Part shown: positions 46,811-59,870 of the stretch, one piece after another
Position numbering within the stretch: position 1 is the first letter of the stretch
Layout of the letters: the number at the start of each line of letters is the position of its first letter
Source of the DNA: Cruorifilaria tuberocauda
Lineage: Eukaryota > Nematoda > Chromadorea > Rhabditida > Onchocercidae
Assembly: GCA_013365365.1 (NCBI GenBank)
Contig: JABVXU010000069.1
Span: forward strand, 62,001 to 126,000
DNA: 64,000 bases
Direction of reading: 5' to 3'
Program-made: the position numbers and the translations under genes
Notes under the pieces: model-generated
Database searches by the model: none
What the model was told of the DNA's origin: nothing
The model's input: only the letters and a program-made list of their open reading frames with translations

Positions 46811-48055
46811 ATGTCACAGCGTCAACAGTGTGTCTCATCTCATCAGTGTCTTTATAAAAAGAAAAGTGTAGATTGGAAAAGTGAATTACGAAAGGTTTGG
46901 AAGTAATACTTGTGTATTAGTTAACAAATTACATGTTCTGCCAATAGTGATCATTTTTGACTGTTCAGAAAAAAATATCCACTTCCAAATTTTTGATTAC
47001 TTATGATAATACCATAATTACTATTTTGCTGTTATTTTCTACTTACTAGCTATTGGTATTATTGTTTCTTATATGTCTACTTGCATTTAGATTTTTTAGA
47101 ACTTTATTCGACGATTGAGAGATGAACGACAAAAAATTTCTAGCCGTGCATGCTATGGATTTGAACACTGTGGAACTGATTCTCTCATTAAAAGCATAAT
47201 GCAGAATGAAATTGATACTTTACGGTTGTCAGAACACATCACTGATAATGAACTGAATGAAGCTATTGAAGAATTCGAACGATTTCGAGATGAAATTAAT
47301 CAACAAGGTTTCTTATTTGTCTCAGTATTGAGTCTTTTTACAAGTCTGTTCCAGAAATCGTCTTTTTTCAAAATACTGTTTTTGTTTATGACGACACATT
47401 TATTGTCACATCAAAATTTCGGAAATTTGCACATTTCAATAGCATTTTCAGAAATAGAAAGCATGTTAGCTTATGAAGAAGAACGGCTGGAAGATTTGGC
47501 AAGTGGGTATAACTCGGTTTTATGTCCAAGATGTCAGGTATAGTTTGGTATTTTGAGTGGATCATTTGTCTTCTATCCTTTGTAGTCTTTGCTTCTGTGA
47601 CAAACAAATGTTTCTTTAGGTTAGTCTTTTTTTAGTTTGTGAAGTAAACTGCTGTTACTTATTTTGTGAGAACTCCCCTCTTTCATTTTTCCAGAATCCC
47701 AAGATAGATATTGCATGTGTTAAATTGTAAAACTAAATGTTTTCTCAAATTAAATGTGTTTATAGAGATTCCTTTATATCACAAAGTGTCGTCTTCGATT
47801 TCATAAAGTCTTATATTTCAGTTTGCCAATCTAAATTTTCCTGATGATCATTCACTGAAATGTGAACATTGTGGATTAGAGCTGCGTTTGATGCAACCAT
47901 TGCCATCTCCTCTCGAATTAATATCTCATTTTACGAAGATTTTCACTTTTCACGCCAACCGCGAGTGTTCGGAAAATCCTAGCTTAGTACTCCAAGATAT
48001 CGATAAATTATTCCTTCGTTGTAATCGATGTGCATTTTATTTTGAAGTATTTTAA
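46811..48055 (+). CDS. RPA-interacting protein (RPAIN/RIP family)
   Basis: Four exons, 46811-46894, 47100-47307, 47452-47537 and 47822-48055, give 203 residues; vertebrate RPAIN has about 219. The N-terminus has the basic helix CLYKKKSVDWKSELRKNFIR followed by RRLRDERQ, equivalent to the family's LYK-WKE-FR-R block. An acidic helical middle (ELNEAIEEFERFRDEI) and the C-terminal zinc-binding region follow: LCPRCQFANL, CEHCGLEL, FTKIFTFHANREC and LRCNRCAFYFEVF. The Cys/His order (CxxC...CxxC...HxxxxC...CxxC) is complete. RPAIN binds replication protein A and helps carry it into the nucleus. The ATG is 11 bases after a TTTAG, consistent with trans-splicing. Confidence 0.85.
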
Positions 48056-48425
48056 TTCCAGGCGTTCGTTCTTTTCAAAAGTCTCACATAGCGGTTTTCG
48101 CATTCAAACATCTTTCAAAAATCTGCTTACCCGTTCTTATGTGTCATTTCATATCTTTTGCTGTTTTCAGCATTGTTGGGAATATTGTTGCTGCTTTTTT
48201 TTTGTTAATATTATATTTATATTTGTATATTATATTTATATTTATTTGTCATTTTTTTGTGTTAAAAATTATTTCAGTAAATATCAGTAGTTGTTTTACT
48301 CAGCTAAATCAGTTTGCTCTTTTTTGTCAATTGCTAAAAATGTAATTTAAAACACAACAATAAAATTTTTTGTCCAAATTCAGGACACTTCGTTAAACTG
48401 TAATTAAGCAATTCTATGTTTTTAG

Positions 48426-48565
48426 ATAGCTCTCGAAATGACGAAATGACAAATTTGTTATATTCAAACATGATGTCCAGTGATGAGTTAAAATTAGAAA
48501 AACAGGTTCATGACAGATTCAAATTATATGGCCTACCGGACGTTGCAATTGATTTTCCAGCATAA
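48426..48565 (+). CDS. Orphan terminal exon downstream of RPAIN
   Basis: A TTTTTAG acceptor opens a frame with NDEMTNLLYSNMMSSDELKL, KQVHDRFKLYGLPDVAIDF and PA, then a stop. It requires a phase-1 donor. Using GTAATC inside the last RPAIN exon (after LFLR) would fit in phase and give an isoform lacking the final CxxC, but this is speculative. Otherwise it is the last exon of an unrecognised small gene. Confidence 0.35.
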
Positions 48566-48739
48566 GCTTCCGTACAGATTCATTCAGCTGTGCATCGTTT
48601 TCCAACTAATTGTCACGGGATCAACTAGTTGCGTTTTGTAGTTGCTCATAATGAATTTAGAGTAGGAGAAGTTTAGTGCTTTATGAAACAGCTGCCGAAT
48701 TGATTTGTGCTGACATTGAACAGATAAGGATATCACTAT

Positions 48740-49098
48740 CACATAGTGTGCGAACATCAAAGGGACAGGACCGCTTGCAGTGGCATTATTCGAGAAAGCA
48801 AAATCTTTCCGCACATTTCTTTTCGTTTTCTACATCTCTTTAATTGATATTTCTTTCGTTGAAGTCAATCTATCGTAAATAATATCTGCCAAAGCAAAAT
48901 AGATTTCAAATTCTACCAGAACAGACATTCATTTTGTCTTATCAATGCTACCAAACTGGAAAGTTAGATTTGCTTGGAGTAATATTTCATTTTACAAAAT
49001 TTAAGCCGTATGAATAATCGTGGATAATTTGGGTGATCGTCTAATTAGTCCAATTAGTATACCATGGTCCTGTCCCTTTGATGTTCGCACACTATGTG
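48740..49098. mobile_element. MITE-like element with perfect 33-bp terminal inverted repeats
   Basis: The left arm (48740-48772) starts CACATAGTGTGCGAACATCA and ends GGGACAGGACC. The right arm (49066-49098) is its exact reverse complement, 33 of 33 bases. Imperfect complementarity continues outward for roughly 12 more bases. The 293-bp interior has no transposase-like frame. Length, perfect arms and lack of coding capacity fit a miniature inverted-repeat element; the superfamily was not identified. Confidence 0.75.
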
Positions 49099-50305
49099 AT
49101 GGTGTCTCCATCTATGAAATATACCTATGACAAAAGAATTTGGATGAAGTATTAGAATATAGTTTATCTGGTGTGGTTAGGTCAGGTCAGGTCAGCAGAA
49201 AGTGAAGGATTAGAAATAATTCCATTAGCTGACATGTTACACAAAATTTGTTGCATCCCCGCATCTCCAACACGTTTCTTCAAAACATACCTTCCTCAAT
49301 TTTTTCTTAGTCATTTCAAATGATAATTAAAAAAATTAAATTTTAATTAAAATAGCAGTACGTAGCAATGAGAAAAAAATGGGTACTTCTTGAGATTGCT
49401 AACAGAAGTAATGTATATACAACACTGAAGACAAATTATAGATTAATTCTAAAGTGTTTGGCAATTCGCGAAATTTTCAAATTTTTATATTTCATCCTGA
49501 ATATATAAAATTGAGCAAGGAAACTAATTTATCAGTGATATTGCATTACATCAATCAATCATTTCACAAATGCCAATTTGTTAAAACAGTTGTTGCTCAA
49601 TCTCTAATAAGAAATGTCCTCTTCAAATGAAAACTTGAAAAATTAAATTTCAAGATCTGAAACCATTCTTTAACGTTATTGAGCAGGAAATACGATAATT
49701 GTTTACTAATTATTGGATTAAGCCCGTTTCACTGGATCAATCCATATTGTTTACTGTCTGTTAGTTCAATCCAATTCTTCTTCTTTTCTCGCTTAAAGTG
49801 TTAGCTTCCATTTACGGACGTGTGAAGACTACAAATGGCAGACGATCAAAGTTTTCAGCTTTGGTCTATCTTGATCCCTTTCACCTCATTAATTGATTAT
49901 ACCAGTGGATAAGAAAAGCCAGATGTGTCAAAACAATACTCAAAACATCATATCAATCTTAAAATCTAAATTTTTCCATAATTTTTCAATATTGATTACA
50001 TCAGTCTTTTTCTCGAATATTGAAATTAAATATAAAAATTAAGACAAACAAATTCAAATCCTTGTTTTCGAGTGCCTTACTTTGTGTAAAATTTTTGATT
50101 CGAGACTGAAAGACAAATTTCTTGCTGCAACTATAGTTTATAGCTCTCTGATATCTGATATTCCTGATGCTGATGATAAGAAAGAGATTTTGTCAGTGTA
50201 GAAATTATAATTTGTAGTGTAAATTTTTCATTCGACAAGTTTGAAGTAGTGAGAAATAGTACGATAATGGAGAAGATTGGCATAGTCCCCAATGATTTTC
50301 ATTGA
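49099..50305. promoter_or_regulatory. Intergenic and likely promoter region of the M1 peptidase homologue
   Basis: No coding exon was recognised. A short GGTCA direct repeat occurs near 49184 (GGTCAGGTCAGGTCAG). Confidence 0.3.
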
Positions 50306-53300
50306 ATGGAATCCCTCCCCGATTCTGCCATAGTCCAACCCATCATATTCAACAACTGCATTAGAAATTACTTGAGAACTGTCAGCGATAACTCCTTCTG
50401 GTCCGCTTCTGATACTATGTCACCAACGCCAGATACTTTTCCTACCAATGGTACCAATGGTATTACCAATAGTTTCAATACGAACAACATTCCAATTGCT
50501 ACCACTGTCACTTTTTACAAACATCAAAATTGGTTAACTGATAAAAAGCAATATATTATACGCGCAATACTAACTGCTGCTTTATTACTCATTATTCTTG
50601 GCATATTTATGATTTTTGGACGTCATAAGGAAAATCTACCGGCAAGATTATCAGAACGGGAAAACACCCAAAATGGAAGTAATAAGTATTCCAGTATTTC
50701 TCCGTTACAACAAAGCGGGCATAGCGAACAAACATCAGATAAGACAAGCTTTGATGTATTTTTTATTGCAAATAATTTTTCCTTTCTAGTTTTTCTATTT
50801 CGAAATCTCGAAGAATTCTATAATTTTAAATTTCTAATTTAATAAACTATTCATTCATCCTAACAATCTTCTTTTCTTCATTTATTGGATTTTACACTAC
50901 AAAATGAAAATTTTTTCTCCAGAATTCTCACTTTACATCTATTCCAACTACTGCTATTAGTCAAAGTTTCGATGCATCACAATGTGTGACGCCGATAGAA
51001 AGCAAGAAATGCGTTCAAATTCAGCGCAAAAATTTTCAAAAGTATGCAAATCTCGAAATCCGAAAGCTTTCTTTATCGACTAGTTTAATTTGTCTTCTAA
51101 GCTTTTAATCATATCTTATTTCTTTGGCCCAACACCACTTTTGCTTAATCCTCGTAAATGCTTTGATTCAATATAAATTTTCAATTTTTTATTTTTAAAA
51201 AAACTAATGATTACAAGAAATGGGAGGACAAATACCATGCAAAATTTTTTGGTAAACTGAAAACTCCAATTTATTTAATGACATCTTGTGATGATTAATT
51301 GTCCATCAATGTATACAATCAAAGAATAACTGAAGCATTTTCCGTGGAAATAAATTGCACGCCTAATGAAGATGTTGAGAGAGTTATGTATGCATTTCTG
51401 TTGAAAAGCTAATTAATCAAATGGATCAGGTTTCAGGAAGCATTATTCAATTAAATTTATGAAATAATTTATATTCTCTTCTTTTAGATAGCCAAACAAA
51501 TATTGATCGTTTTGAACAACCGTAGACTTGAATTATCGTCACTTTAACCTTTTTTTTTAAAAAAAGTTACCAATAGAGAAATGATGGGAGTACATTTATA
51601 ATTTATTTCACTGATATGCTTAAAATTTTATCGAAGTTGCAGTGACTTCAGAGTCAGAATAAGTTCTTCGTAATTCGGAGAAGCAAAACTTAAGGGCAAA
51701 TATCAATATCATTTGTGATTACTAAATTTAGCACATAATTATTGAAAGTTTCGAGAAAATATGATTGTCGATTAGAACTCAGTTTATTGCACGCTTAATT
51801 ATAACAATAGCTTGTCTCGATAAATTTACCAAAATTTTCTTTCAGTGATGGGAAAATACCATCGGAAGATTTTGTAGCTCATCTAGGACATTTTATGGGA
51901 TGGCGTCCGAAGCATTACGAGCTTAATATAACTATTAATCGAGATGCACGAACATCTTTTGCAGGAAATATTAACATTTATGTAAGTTCTATTGTTCAAA
52001 TTCAATCATTAAACTACATGAATTAAAAATTGGAATAACCGCAAATTCAAGAACTAAAGCGAGCCGTAACATTCGTGATGGAATTTCTATTCTCGTTTAG
52101 AAAGTGATTTTTTGATAATTTGGAGTGAACGGAAAAGTATTTTTGAATAGTGAATCCAATGATTAGACGATTAATCGGAATTGATAATAAGGAATATTTA
52201 ATTTATACTCAGAAATTCGGTGAATTACCTCTAAATTATATGATATGACCATTAAAATGATTCTGTGAAGCATTTATTTCAATGGAAAAATGAATTGAAA
52301 TCTTTGAATCTCAATCATTTAAAATTCGTTGGAAATGTTACAGATTATAGCTGTGGAACCGACTTCATTAATATCACTGCATGCTGGTCGATCCATCTCT
52401 GATATCAGCGTATCGCAAATAACAGCATATAATTGTCAGACAGGTTACATGAACTTGAAAACTACTTTATTTGAAAAAGATTTCTTATTAGCAAAATCAC
52501 ATCTCAAACTCTGCTTAATTAAATTTTAAAACTTTAGGAGAGCTTTCTTGTGTCGCATCAATAGTTTATCATCAAAAAGATGAAGTATTATCAGTGGAAT
52601 TCTCTGAATCTATTAGTGCTGGACATACTGTTGTTCTTCAAATTAAAAATTTTTCTAGTTCACAAGCTTCCGCTGGTCTAATTGTTAAAAAACCGCAAAA
52701 ATGGCAACCTAAACGGTGAATTGATCTCTGTTTAATAAATGCAACTTAAACTTTGTGAGGTTTTGTAAAATGAAATGAACTCTAAATACAAATATTCGAA
52801 TTGAAGCTTAAACATCTGAATTTCGAGTATTTCAATGTTATGATTAATAACTCTAGCAAATTGCTGATTTTCAAGGATTTTGAAAAAAAAGTTAAAATAT
52901 TTGAAGGCCATGGACAGTAACCACACTCTTCCAACTTCGTAATGCTCGTTCAGTTTTCCCGTGTTTCGATTTGCCGATTATGAAAGCAACGATGAAAATG
53001 TGTATCAATCATCCGATTAGGACTGAAGCGCGGTATTTGTTTGTATTTTTATCAAAAGATCGAATTTTGATTGGATTTCATTTTCCTGAAACCATACTTG
53101 TATGAAACTTCAATATTTTTCCCAAGTTTTCAAATTTTCCAAGATATTAATTTATTTTTCAGATCAAATACAAAAATATTGTCTATTTCAAAAATCAACG
53201 ATCAGATTGAATCGTGTTTTGAACCAACACCAGCAATGAGTAGTTATTTGTATGCGTTTACCATATTTGACCGGATGAGTTCAATGAAAGAGGCGGAAAA

Positions 53301-56300
53301 ACCAAAGGAATATTTACCTGAAATTGAAGTGTTATATTCGGAAGAAGATAACTTTATCAAACCCGATTGGATCAGCACTGAAGCAATACATGTATACAAA
53401 TTTTATTTTGTAGTAAATATAAAATGCAGAAATTTTGAATTCGAGTTTTTTTTTTTCAGACTCAAATATTCCATTTACTGATTTGTTTATAAAGATAAGA
53501 AGTTTATTTGAAGAAAAGAATTTCCACCTTATTTCAGGCATTAAAAGTAATGTCAAATATTAGTGATTTTCAATATCCATTGAACAAATTGAACTTAATG
53601 GCATCATTTTTGCCCATTTATGGACTTGAAAACTTGGGTCTTATTATATTGGATGAACGATTTGTGGCCTATCCGAAGTATCGCTTGGCTCATACAATTC
53701 TTGCACATGAAATTGCCCAACAATGGATCGGCAATATTGTTACGGTTAAGAATTGGAAAGAAATATGCTTGCAGGTTAATTTATCTTTCTGTCTTTTTTT
53801 CCGGTAAAAAATTTCAATGTTAGATATAAAATTGAAGTTCGAAAATTAAAATTTCACAATCAAAAATTCTTTAAACTGAAAAGTTTAATTCAAATTATGG
53901 TATATATATGAGAGGCGAAAATACAAGATAAATTCAAAGCATGACGATATTTTAATTGTTTATTAGTTAGCTTAAGTTATAGAATTCGAATTTCATAATT
54001 TTTTCCAAAAAGAAGATAAAGTAGAATGATTTAGTCGGTATTTTGAGCCTTTGTTGCGGATACTGGGCACTTATGTCCATCATCAAGAAATGCAATGCAT
54101 TGATTATTTATCATTTATTGTTAACTGCTTATTCATTAGTCTCTACTGAGTGTAATATTTACTTCTTTATTTATTTAATAATTTTTTTCATCTTCAGCAA
54201 AGTTCAATTTTTAAATAGGAAACACAATTTAATGGACTGGTGTAAGCTGGATTTTGCTAAATGATATTTCTAAATTAGACGTGCAAAAGGATTTTATACC
54301 GCTATCTATATGTCTCCGTTTTTCTATCATATCTGTTTTGGTAGATTTATCACAAGTGTAATCAACTTTGCATTGGAAATATAATGTCGCAATTGTAGTT
54401 GCTTATCAATTGATCAGTGACAAATGACAGATTGAACAGATGAAGGAGTACAATTGAAGGATGGTCCCGTTATCAATTATAAAAGAATTTGGCAGTGACA
54501 GAGCATTGAGTGACTTTTATTTGAATACATTAACAAGATATTCATAAAAAAGAGGAGTTTAATGATAGCAGAGGGATCATTTGTTTGCGTATTTGCTTTT
54601 AGATTGTGCCGAATTGATGGGAACAGTTGTTCTGGGTTGATAAATTACTGCAGTAGAGAAGATCTTACTTCCTTGTATATTATGTCAAAAGGTTAATAGG
54701 TTAGTGGGGTAACAGAAGCATAGGGAATTAATTTATTCAATTTTGCTAAAAACTACTGGTTTTTTAATAAAATGTTTAATTGATTTATTAATTTTAAACA
54801 AATTTGAATGAGTTAACAAACGCAACCAGAATTCATGAAACTTTTCAAAAAATTGATTGATGATAAATTATAATAATTTGTCATTATGATAATTATCATT
54901 ACATTCCATAAATATAATTAGTCTCATATACAAACCCGTGGATATTTTTTTCAACATTTTAAATTTTGTGATAGGCTTTTCAAATACCTTTTCGAGTACC
55001 TTTTGGAAATCACTTTTCTTTCAGTAAGGCATATTAAGAATTTATTTAAATTTTATGAAAAAAATTCAAATTGTATAACGTTCAACTAGTTGTCAAGCAC
55101 AACTTTATTTTTGGACAGTTCGAAAAATAAATGTTAATTTTGGTGCCAAACAGTTCGTCGATGATTAAATAGAGATAATAGGGGTTAAGGCATTGATGCA
55201 TGGAGAAAGAAATCAAGAGTTATATTTAATCATATCTAACAATTTTAGTCCAAAAATCCATTTTACAATCTGACATGTAAGGCGAGAGCAAGTTTTTGAA
55301 AGTTTGAATACAGTGAATTTGTTGAAATCAAAAATGAAAATTTTGTTTGCTTATCATCAGTATCATCAGGATTTTGTTAAATATCGAGAACATGTTATTC
55401 CAAACGATTTCTGGAAAAAATTTTATTTCTTTAAAAAATCAAAATTTCGAAACTGGCACCATTCGTTAGGAATTTTCATATTAGTTCAGAGCAATATTCT
55501 TTAAGAAAAGGAAAAAATCTCCATAAATTTTCACGAAAAAGTGCTCATATCTTATCTACATATCTTAGATATCATATTACTCGTAATAACGTGAAGACTT
55601 GCAACTGTTTAACACCTGTGTTTGACCTTTCATCCCGATCCACTTATCATACTTTATCTCACTCGGAAACCAAATCACAGATGCGCAGCAGGGGCCCGAG
55701 CAAATCCGCACTTCTTTTTCTCTGTAAACAACAGAGAGCAAACAAATGATGAAATAAAATTCAAGTTTAAGTTTATATAAAAATAGAATTGTTATGGTAG
55801 AAGTAAATGAAACTACCATAGATGTGATAGAATAAATACATAAAGTAAATTTTTGCTTCCTTCAAATTTTCAATTTGAATTTTTATATTCAAAAAAAACA
55901 ATAATCTATTTTCACTTTTTTTCACTTATTCAAAGTTCAACTTTATATACTAAAATCAGTTTATTAAACAATACTATCTTGCGTTTCACATGACCGTAGC
56001 ATATTACAAATTGAATGAAATTTCTAAAACAAAACAAATTCGGCCAGACATGAATTCTAGGAAGGTTTAAGTACCTATTTGGAATGGGTAATCACGAAAT
56101 CGTTGGATAATTCAAGTGAAGTCGATGAACTGATTAGCGAAAAGCGTCGTGAAGGTATTATGAAAGATAGCACAGTCTCGGCAACTATCATTTCCGACTT
56201 TCGTTCACCTGAGGATGTATGCATGAACTTTCTTATTATTTCCTTGTAGTCGTTAGCTTATTTACTTTTTATTTGATGAGTATTACTTGCTATTTGTCCA

Positions 56301-58377
56301 GCAATCATTTGCTCATTTCCCGGACTGCTTTTTCTTTTATCAAGTTCTTTCAACTTATCCCTCTTAATTTCGAGAATATTTGGCATCAATGGATATGTTT
56401 TGCAGATTTCACGATGCTTTGATAAGCCAGCAACATTCTTTGTTATGCTTGAACTTGGGTTTGGACAAGGAGCAGTGGCTAAAGTGGTCAAGTAAGCGTT
56501 GACCGCTTATTATTTCACTATTTTTTTAACAATGCCAAAGTTGCATCATAAAGGGTTGAAAAAAACGAAATAGACGTAATGAGAAAAAAAAAGTTGTCGT
56601 GAAATGCTTTTGATTTGGCTCACAGACAATTTAATTTGCGGGGCTATTCCGTGATTTATTAGAACAGTTCCTCGCTTTATTTCTTCGTTTTTTCGAGTTG
56701 AAAAGCAAGCAGGATAGATTTTATATGGATGAGATGAGTTTACAGCAACAAGGCACGAGTATAGCATCATCCATTGTTAAAAAAATAGTGAAATAATAAA
56801 ATAAAAAAAACCATTGCAGACTGATTTCACAAAAATGATCGTTCTTTTAAATTCTTAAATTCAAAAACTTCTAATAAGGAGGAAAAAAAATCCTATTTTC
56901 GAAATACTTCTACCTGGAATGAACCAAAATTGTCTAAAATTTTGAATTATTTTTGGAAGCTACTCTAGGAGAATTAATTACAGGCTACTTTTGGAACGCT
57001 ACTCTTACGCCAATGCTGGAATGATGGAATGGCGACAAGTAATAGAAGAAGCTGTTAATGACTATCTTGCTGGTTTGTTCTCGCATTATTCATTGTTTAT
57101 TTGTATACCTACTCATTAATTTATTAATCTGAAATTGAATTCAGGTAAATTCTTTGAAAAATATTTCACGCAGCCTGGTTTACCGCTTATCCGTGTTTCT
57201 TCTACTACAGAGGGATTAAATTTGACGCAAACTATGACAGCTTTGAAACGAACGATAAACGTAAATTTCATTTATTACAGAAGAATTTTGGATATTATCA
57301 ATGATTTGAAAATAGTGTCAGTAGTGGTGTTCGTATTATCAAAAAGTTTAACCTCTTTCCTTCATTTTTTTCCAAAAGCTGTTTAAAATAGAAATAAATA
57401 TAATTTTATGAGTTCTGCAGTGATTTTAGTCTTAATTGATTCAAATTTTTATGATCTTGAAATTTCACTGAACGTGACTCAAAAAAATTAACACGCTTAG
57501 AGTTTTTCAAAGTGAAATAGTCACTTTTTTATCAGATTTCAGAATCCTTAATAATTTAGACGTCACCGGCTATTATACCATTGGATGTAGCTGTTATTGA
57601 TGTACCCGACCGGACAGTACTTATTTTGAGGAATGAAACAGAAGTAGTACCATTGAAACATAACGGATTGATGATATTGGATCCAGACAGACGTACGCAT
57701 ACTATAATTGTCTATGAAGTGAGTTAAAATTCATGTTGAAAATTTGATATTTGATTTATGTTCAAATTTTGATATAAAGTTTAAAATAAGACGAATTAGG
57801 AATGAATATAAGGAGTGATTTGTAGAGTTCTTTATATTCAGAAATATTTGCTGAATATTGAGCAAGAGGGAAAAACATTTTAGTAGTAATTGTGGAAAAT
57901 GTGTTTCATTTTAATTTGATAATTTGATAAGATATCCGACTAATTCTAATAAGCTATAAAATTCAACCATTCTCTATTTATAAATTCACCTCTAAAGATA
58001 GATGGATGTGATAAATGAATGATATCTAACTTTAGAAATCTTTTATATTGCAGCCGGAGATTTATTTGCGTTTCGTGCAATGTACCGAAGTATCCTCATG
58101 TTCAGCATTCTTAAAACCAGAAACGATGAAACGTATTTCGGACGATTTTTGTTGGGCCTTTTTGGGTGATCACTTCAGTATACCTGAAAATATGACCCAA
58201 GCACGAATTTGGATGCAATTTATGCAAATTTTATCGGAAAAAAAATATGTACACGGATCCTGTGCGTGCTGTATGAATAAGAATTTGGAAAAATCTGGGT
58301 CAATAAGGTGTAATTGGCATTGGAATGATGTTTGCGAGAAACTTACCTTACTCAAACAAATTCAACATCTCACATAA
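50306..58377 (+). CDS. M1-family (gluzincin) aminopeptidase homologue, type II membrane protein, probably catalytically dead
   Basis: Fourteen exons: 50306-50755, 50923-51041, 51846-51981, 52344-52443, 52538-52715, 52907-53032, 53163-53391, 53538-53774, 56061-56216, 56406-56491, 56984-57072, 57145-57260, 57560-57718 and 58054-58377. They join to 834 residues with every phase consistent. A cytoplasmic N-terminus precedes one transmembrane helix at about 84-104 (IIRAILTAALLLIILGIFMI). The ectodomain has the M1 landmarks TTLFQLRNARSVFPCFDLP and PIYGLENLGLIILDERFVAY, and the zinc region HTILAHEIAQQWIGN with EGLSTYLEW. HExxH-x18-E has become HEIAQ-x18-E, the exopeptidase GxMEN reads YGLEN, and the usual catalytic Tyr aligns with Phe582 (ISRCFDKPA). 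The C-terminal helical domain is shortened. Known nematode M1 members without an active site (such as C. elegans MNP-1) act in development rather than proteolysis; orthology is not established here. Confidence 0.9.
55616..55721 (-). other. Coding-like block inside the large M1-gene intron
   Basis: Minus strand: TTTACAG, then an open frame EKEVRICSGPCCASVIWFPS with EIKYDKWIGMKGQTQ, ending at GTGTTA. It is GC-richer than the surrounding 2.3-kb intron. The plus strand is also open. It may be a relic exon of another gene or transposon; no partner exons were found. Confidence 0.25.
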
Positions 58378-58645
58378 TTGCAACATTTTACGACAGCCTT
58401 GCACTCCTTAGTAGTTATATTTGATCTTTTTTCCTTGAAATTTAAAAAATTTTCAGTTTTAAATTCAGAATAAAACCTAACAAATAAAAATCAAAAAAAT
58501 TTTCTTTTGGTATATCAGCATCAAACATTCTAGAACAGAAAAGATCACTTCTAAATGACGGCTACATCTGTATATACGATCAATTTGAAAACAGTGTAGT
58601 AAATTATTTCTTCTAATTCCTTTATTTGGCTTTATCTAATATCTA
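58378..58645. other. 3' flank of the M1 gene, no gene seen
   Basis: AT-rich. AATAAA-like words (AGAATAAAACC at about 58467 and AAATAAAAATC at about 58481) could serve as poly(A) signals. Confidence 0.3.
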
Positions 58646-58733
58646 TCAGTTGTCCAGCTTCCTTTTCCTGCTTGAATCTTCTAATGAAACGGCTTCAGTA
58701 CATTCAAGCAACTCAATCATCATCATTTCTGTG
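58646..58733 (-). CDS. Orphan 3'-terminal exon, minus strand
   Basis: A TTTACAG acceptor opens TEMMMIELLECTEAVSLED, then SSRKRKLDN and a stop. The ending resembles a nuclear-localisation type tail. An upstream open frame at 58847-59056 (VDLWANLEVEKYLKIVVVSS) could belong to the same gene, but no donor connects them. Unidentified. Confidence 0.3.
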
Positions 58734-59181
58734 CTGTAAAGAGAATGTTCAAGTAGAATTTTATGGAAATCATGTGTATAAAATTCTAGAAATTGATTCG
58801 AAAATTTGACAAAGCTTTCCATAAGGAAAGTGCTTATCCATGAAGTTCATTGTGAATGCTTTTCTTTGTATAACGATCTCAAATTAGCATAAATATGCAT
58901 ATCTGATTTTGCATTCTTTTTCTTCACCGATGAAACCACAACAATTTTCAAATATTTTTCGACCTCTAAATTAGCCCAAAGATCTACGTCGTACAAAGAC
59001 TCATATTGATAAGTTAGCGAATTAATATTAACCAAATATTTTTTTCTGAATTTCAAAGAACGTTCGATTTTAACTCCTGTGTCTCAATTCATATTCAAAA
59101 TGCAGCCATGATAAGATTAAATAAAACTTTTTCGGGATTATATGTCAGAAGTTATTTTAGAATTCCGAGAAGAAAGACTTT

Positions 59182-59478
59182 TTGGATTCATGCAGAAAAT
59201 ATACATTTAATTATGTAAAAATGAAAATGAGGATTTCCTATGACAGTTGTGCTTCAAATGCAAACAGTTACAATGCGTATAAATCTTATCTCGAATTTGA
59301 TTTACTTAACTTATTTACAATCTCGCCGACAAAAAAGTCTCAAAAAAATTACGAAAGATCCCATTTAAGAAAATCAGAAGTCCTTTTGAAAAAAAATTTA
59401 AATGGTAAAAAAACAAACAATATAAAAGTATCATACCAGGGGCCTTTAGAAGAACATAAACAGGAACGATTACAATAA
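59182..59478 (+). CDS. Small open frame of uncertain reality
   Basis: A 98-codon frame with YLEFDLLNLFTISPTKKSQK and a basic C-terminal half, followed by AATAAAAATAAA. No homologue was recognised and no splice support was seen. It may be a small lineage-specific gene or chance. Confidence 0.2.
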   Translation: MDSCRKYTFNYVKMKMRISYDSCASNANSYNAYKSYLEFDLLNLFTISPTKKSQKNYERSHLRKSEVLLKKNLNGKKTNNIKVSYQGPLEEHKQERLQ

Positions 59479-59870
59479 AAATAAATCACTTGACAGTATA
59501 GGATTATACGCTGATTTACTACGAAATCGGCAAACAGGAAAATTCAGACTTATCTTCAGCATACCTCTTAATGATTTACTGTTTCAAATATAATTTTTCT
59601 TCGAACAGACTCACGGTATTAAGACCCAGTCATTTAAAGGGCTTTGTAGAATAAATCAAGATCTCCAGTACTACCTCAACCGAAGTTTCAGATTCAAATC
59701 CTTGAATACAAGAAAATTTTATACACTTAATAAATCTTGAAAAATCGATCTTTCTTGTTCTTAATTCAAGAGATAAATTATCTGTGGTAAAATGTCAACA
59801 TTTCAACATACAACAACTTTAACAACTAAATAACAGCAGACAAAGAGTAAGCTAAAAATGGAACTATCCC

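Noticed and set aside
52329..52529. 66-codon frame starting before the M1 exon
   Set aside because: Only 52344-52443 is the exon; the rest reads through into the intron.
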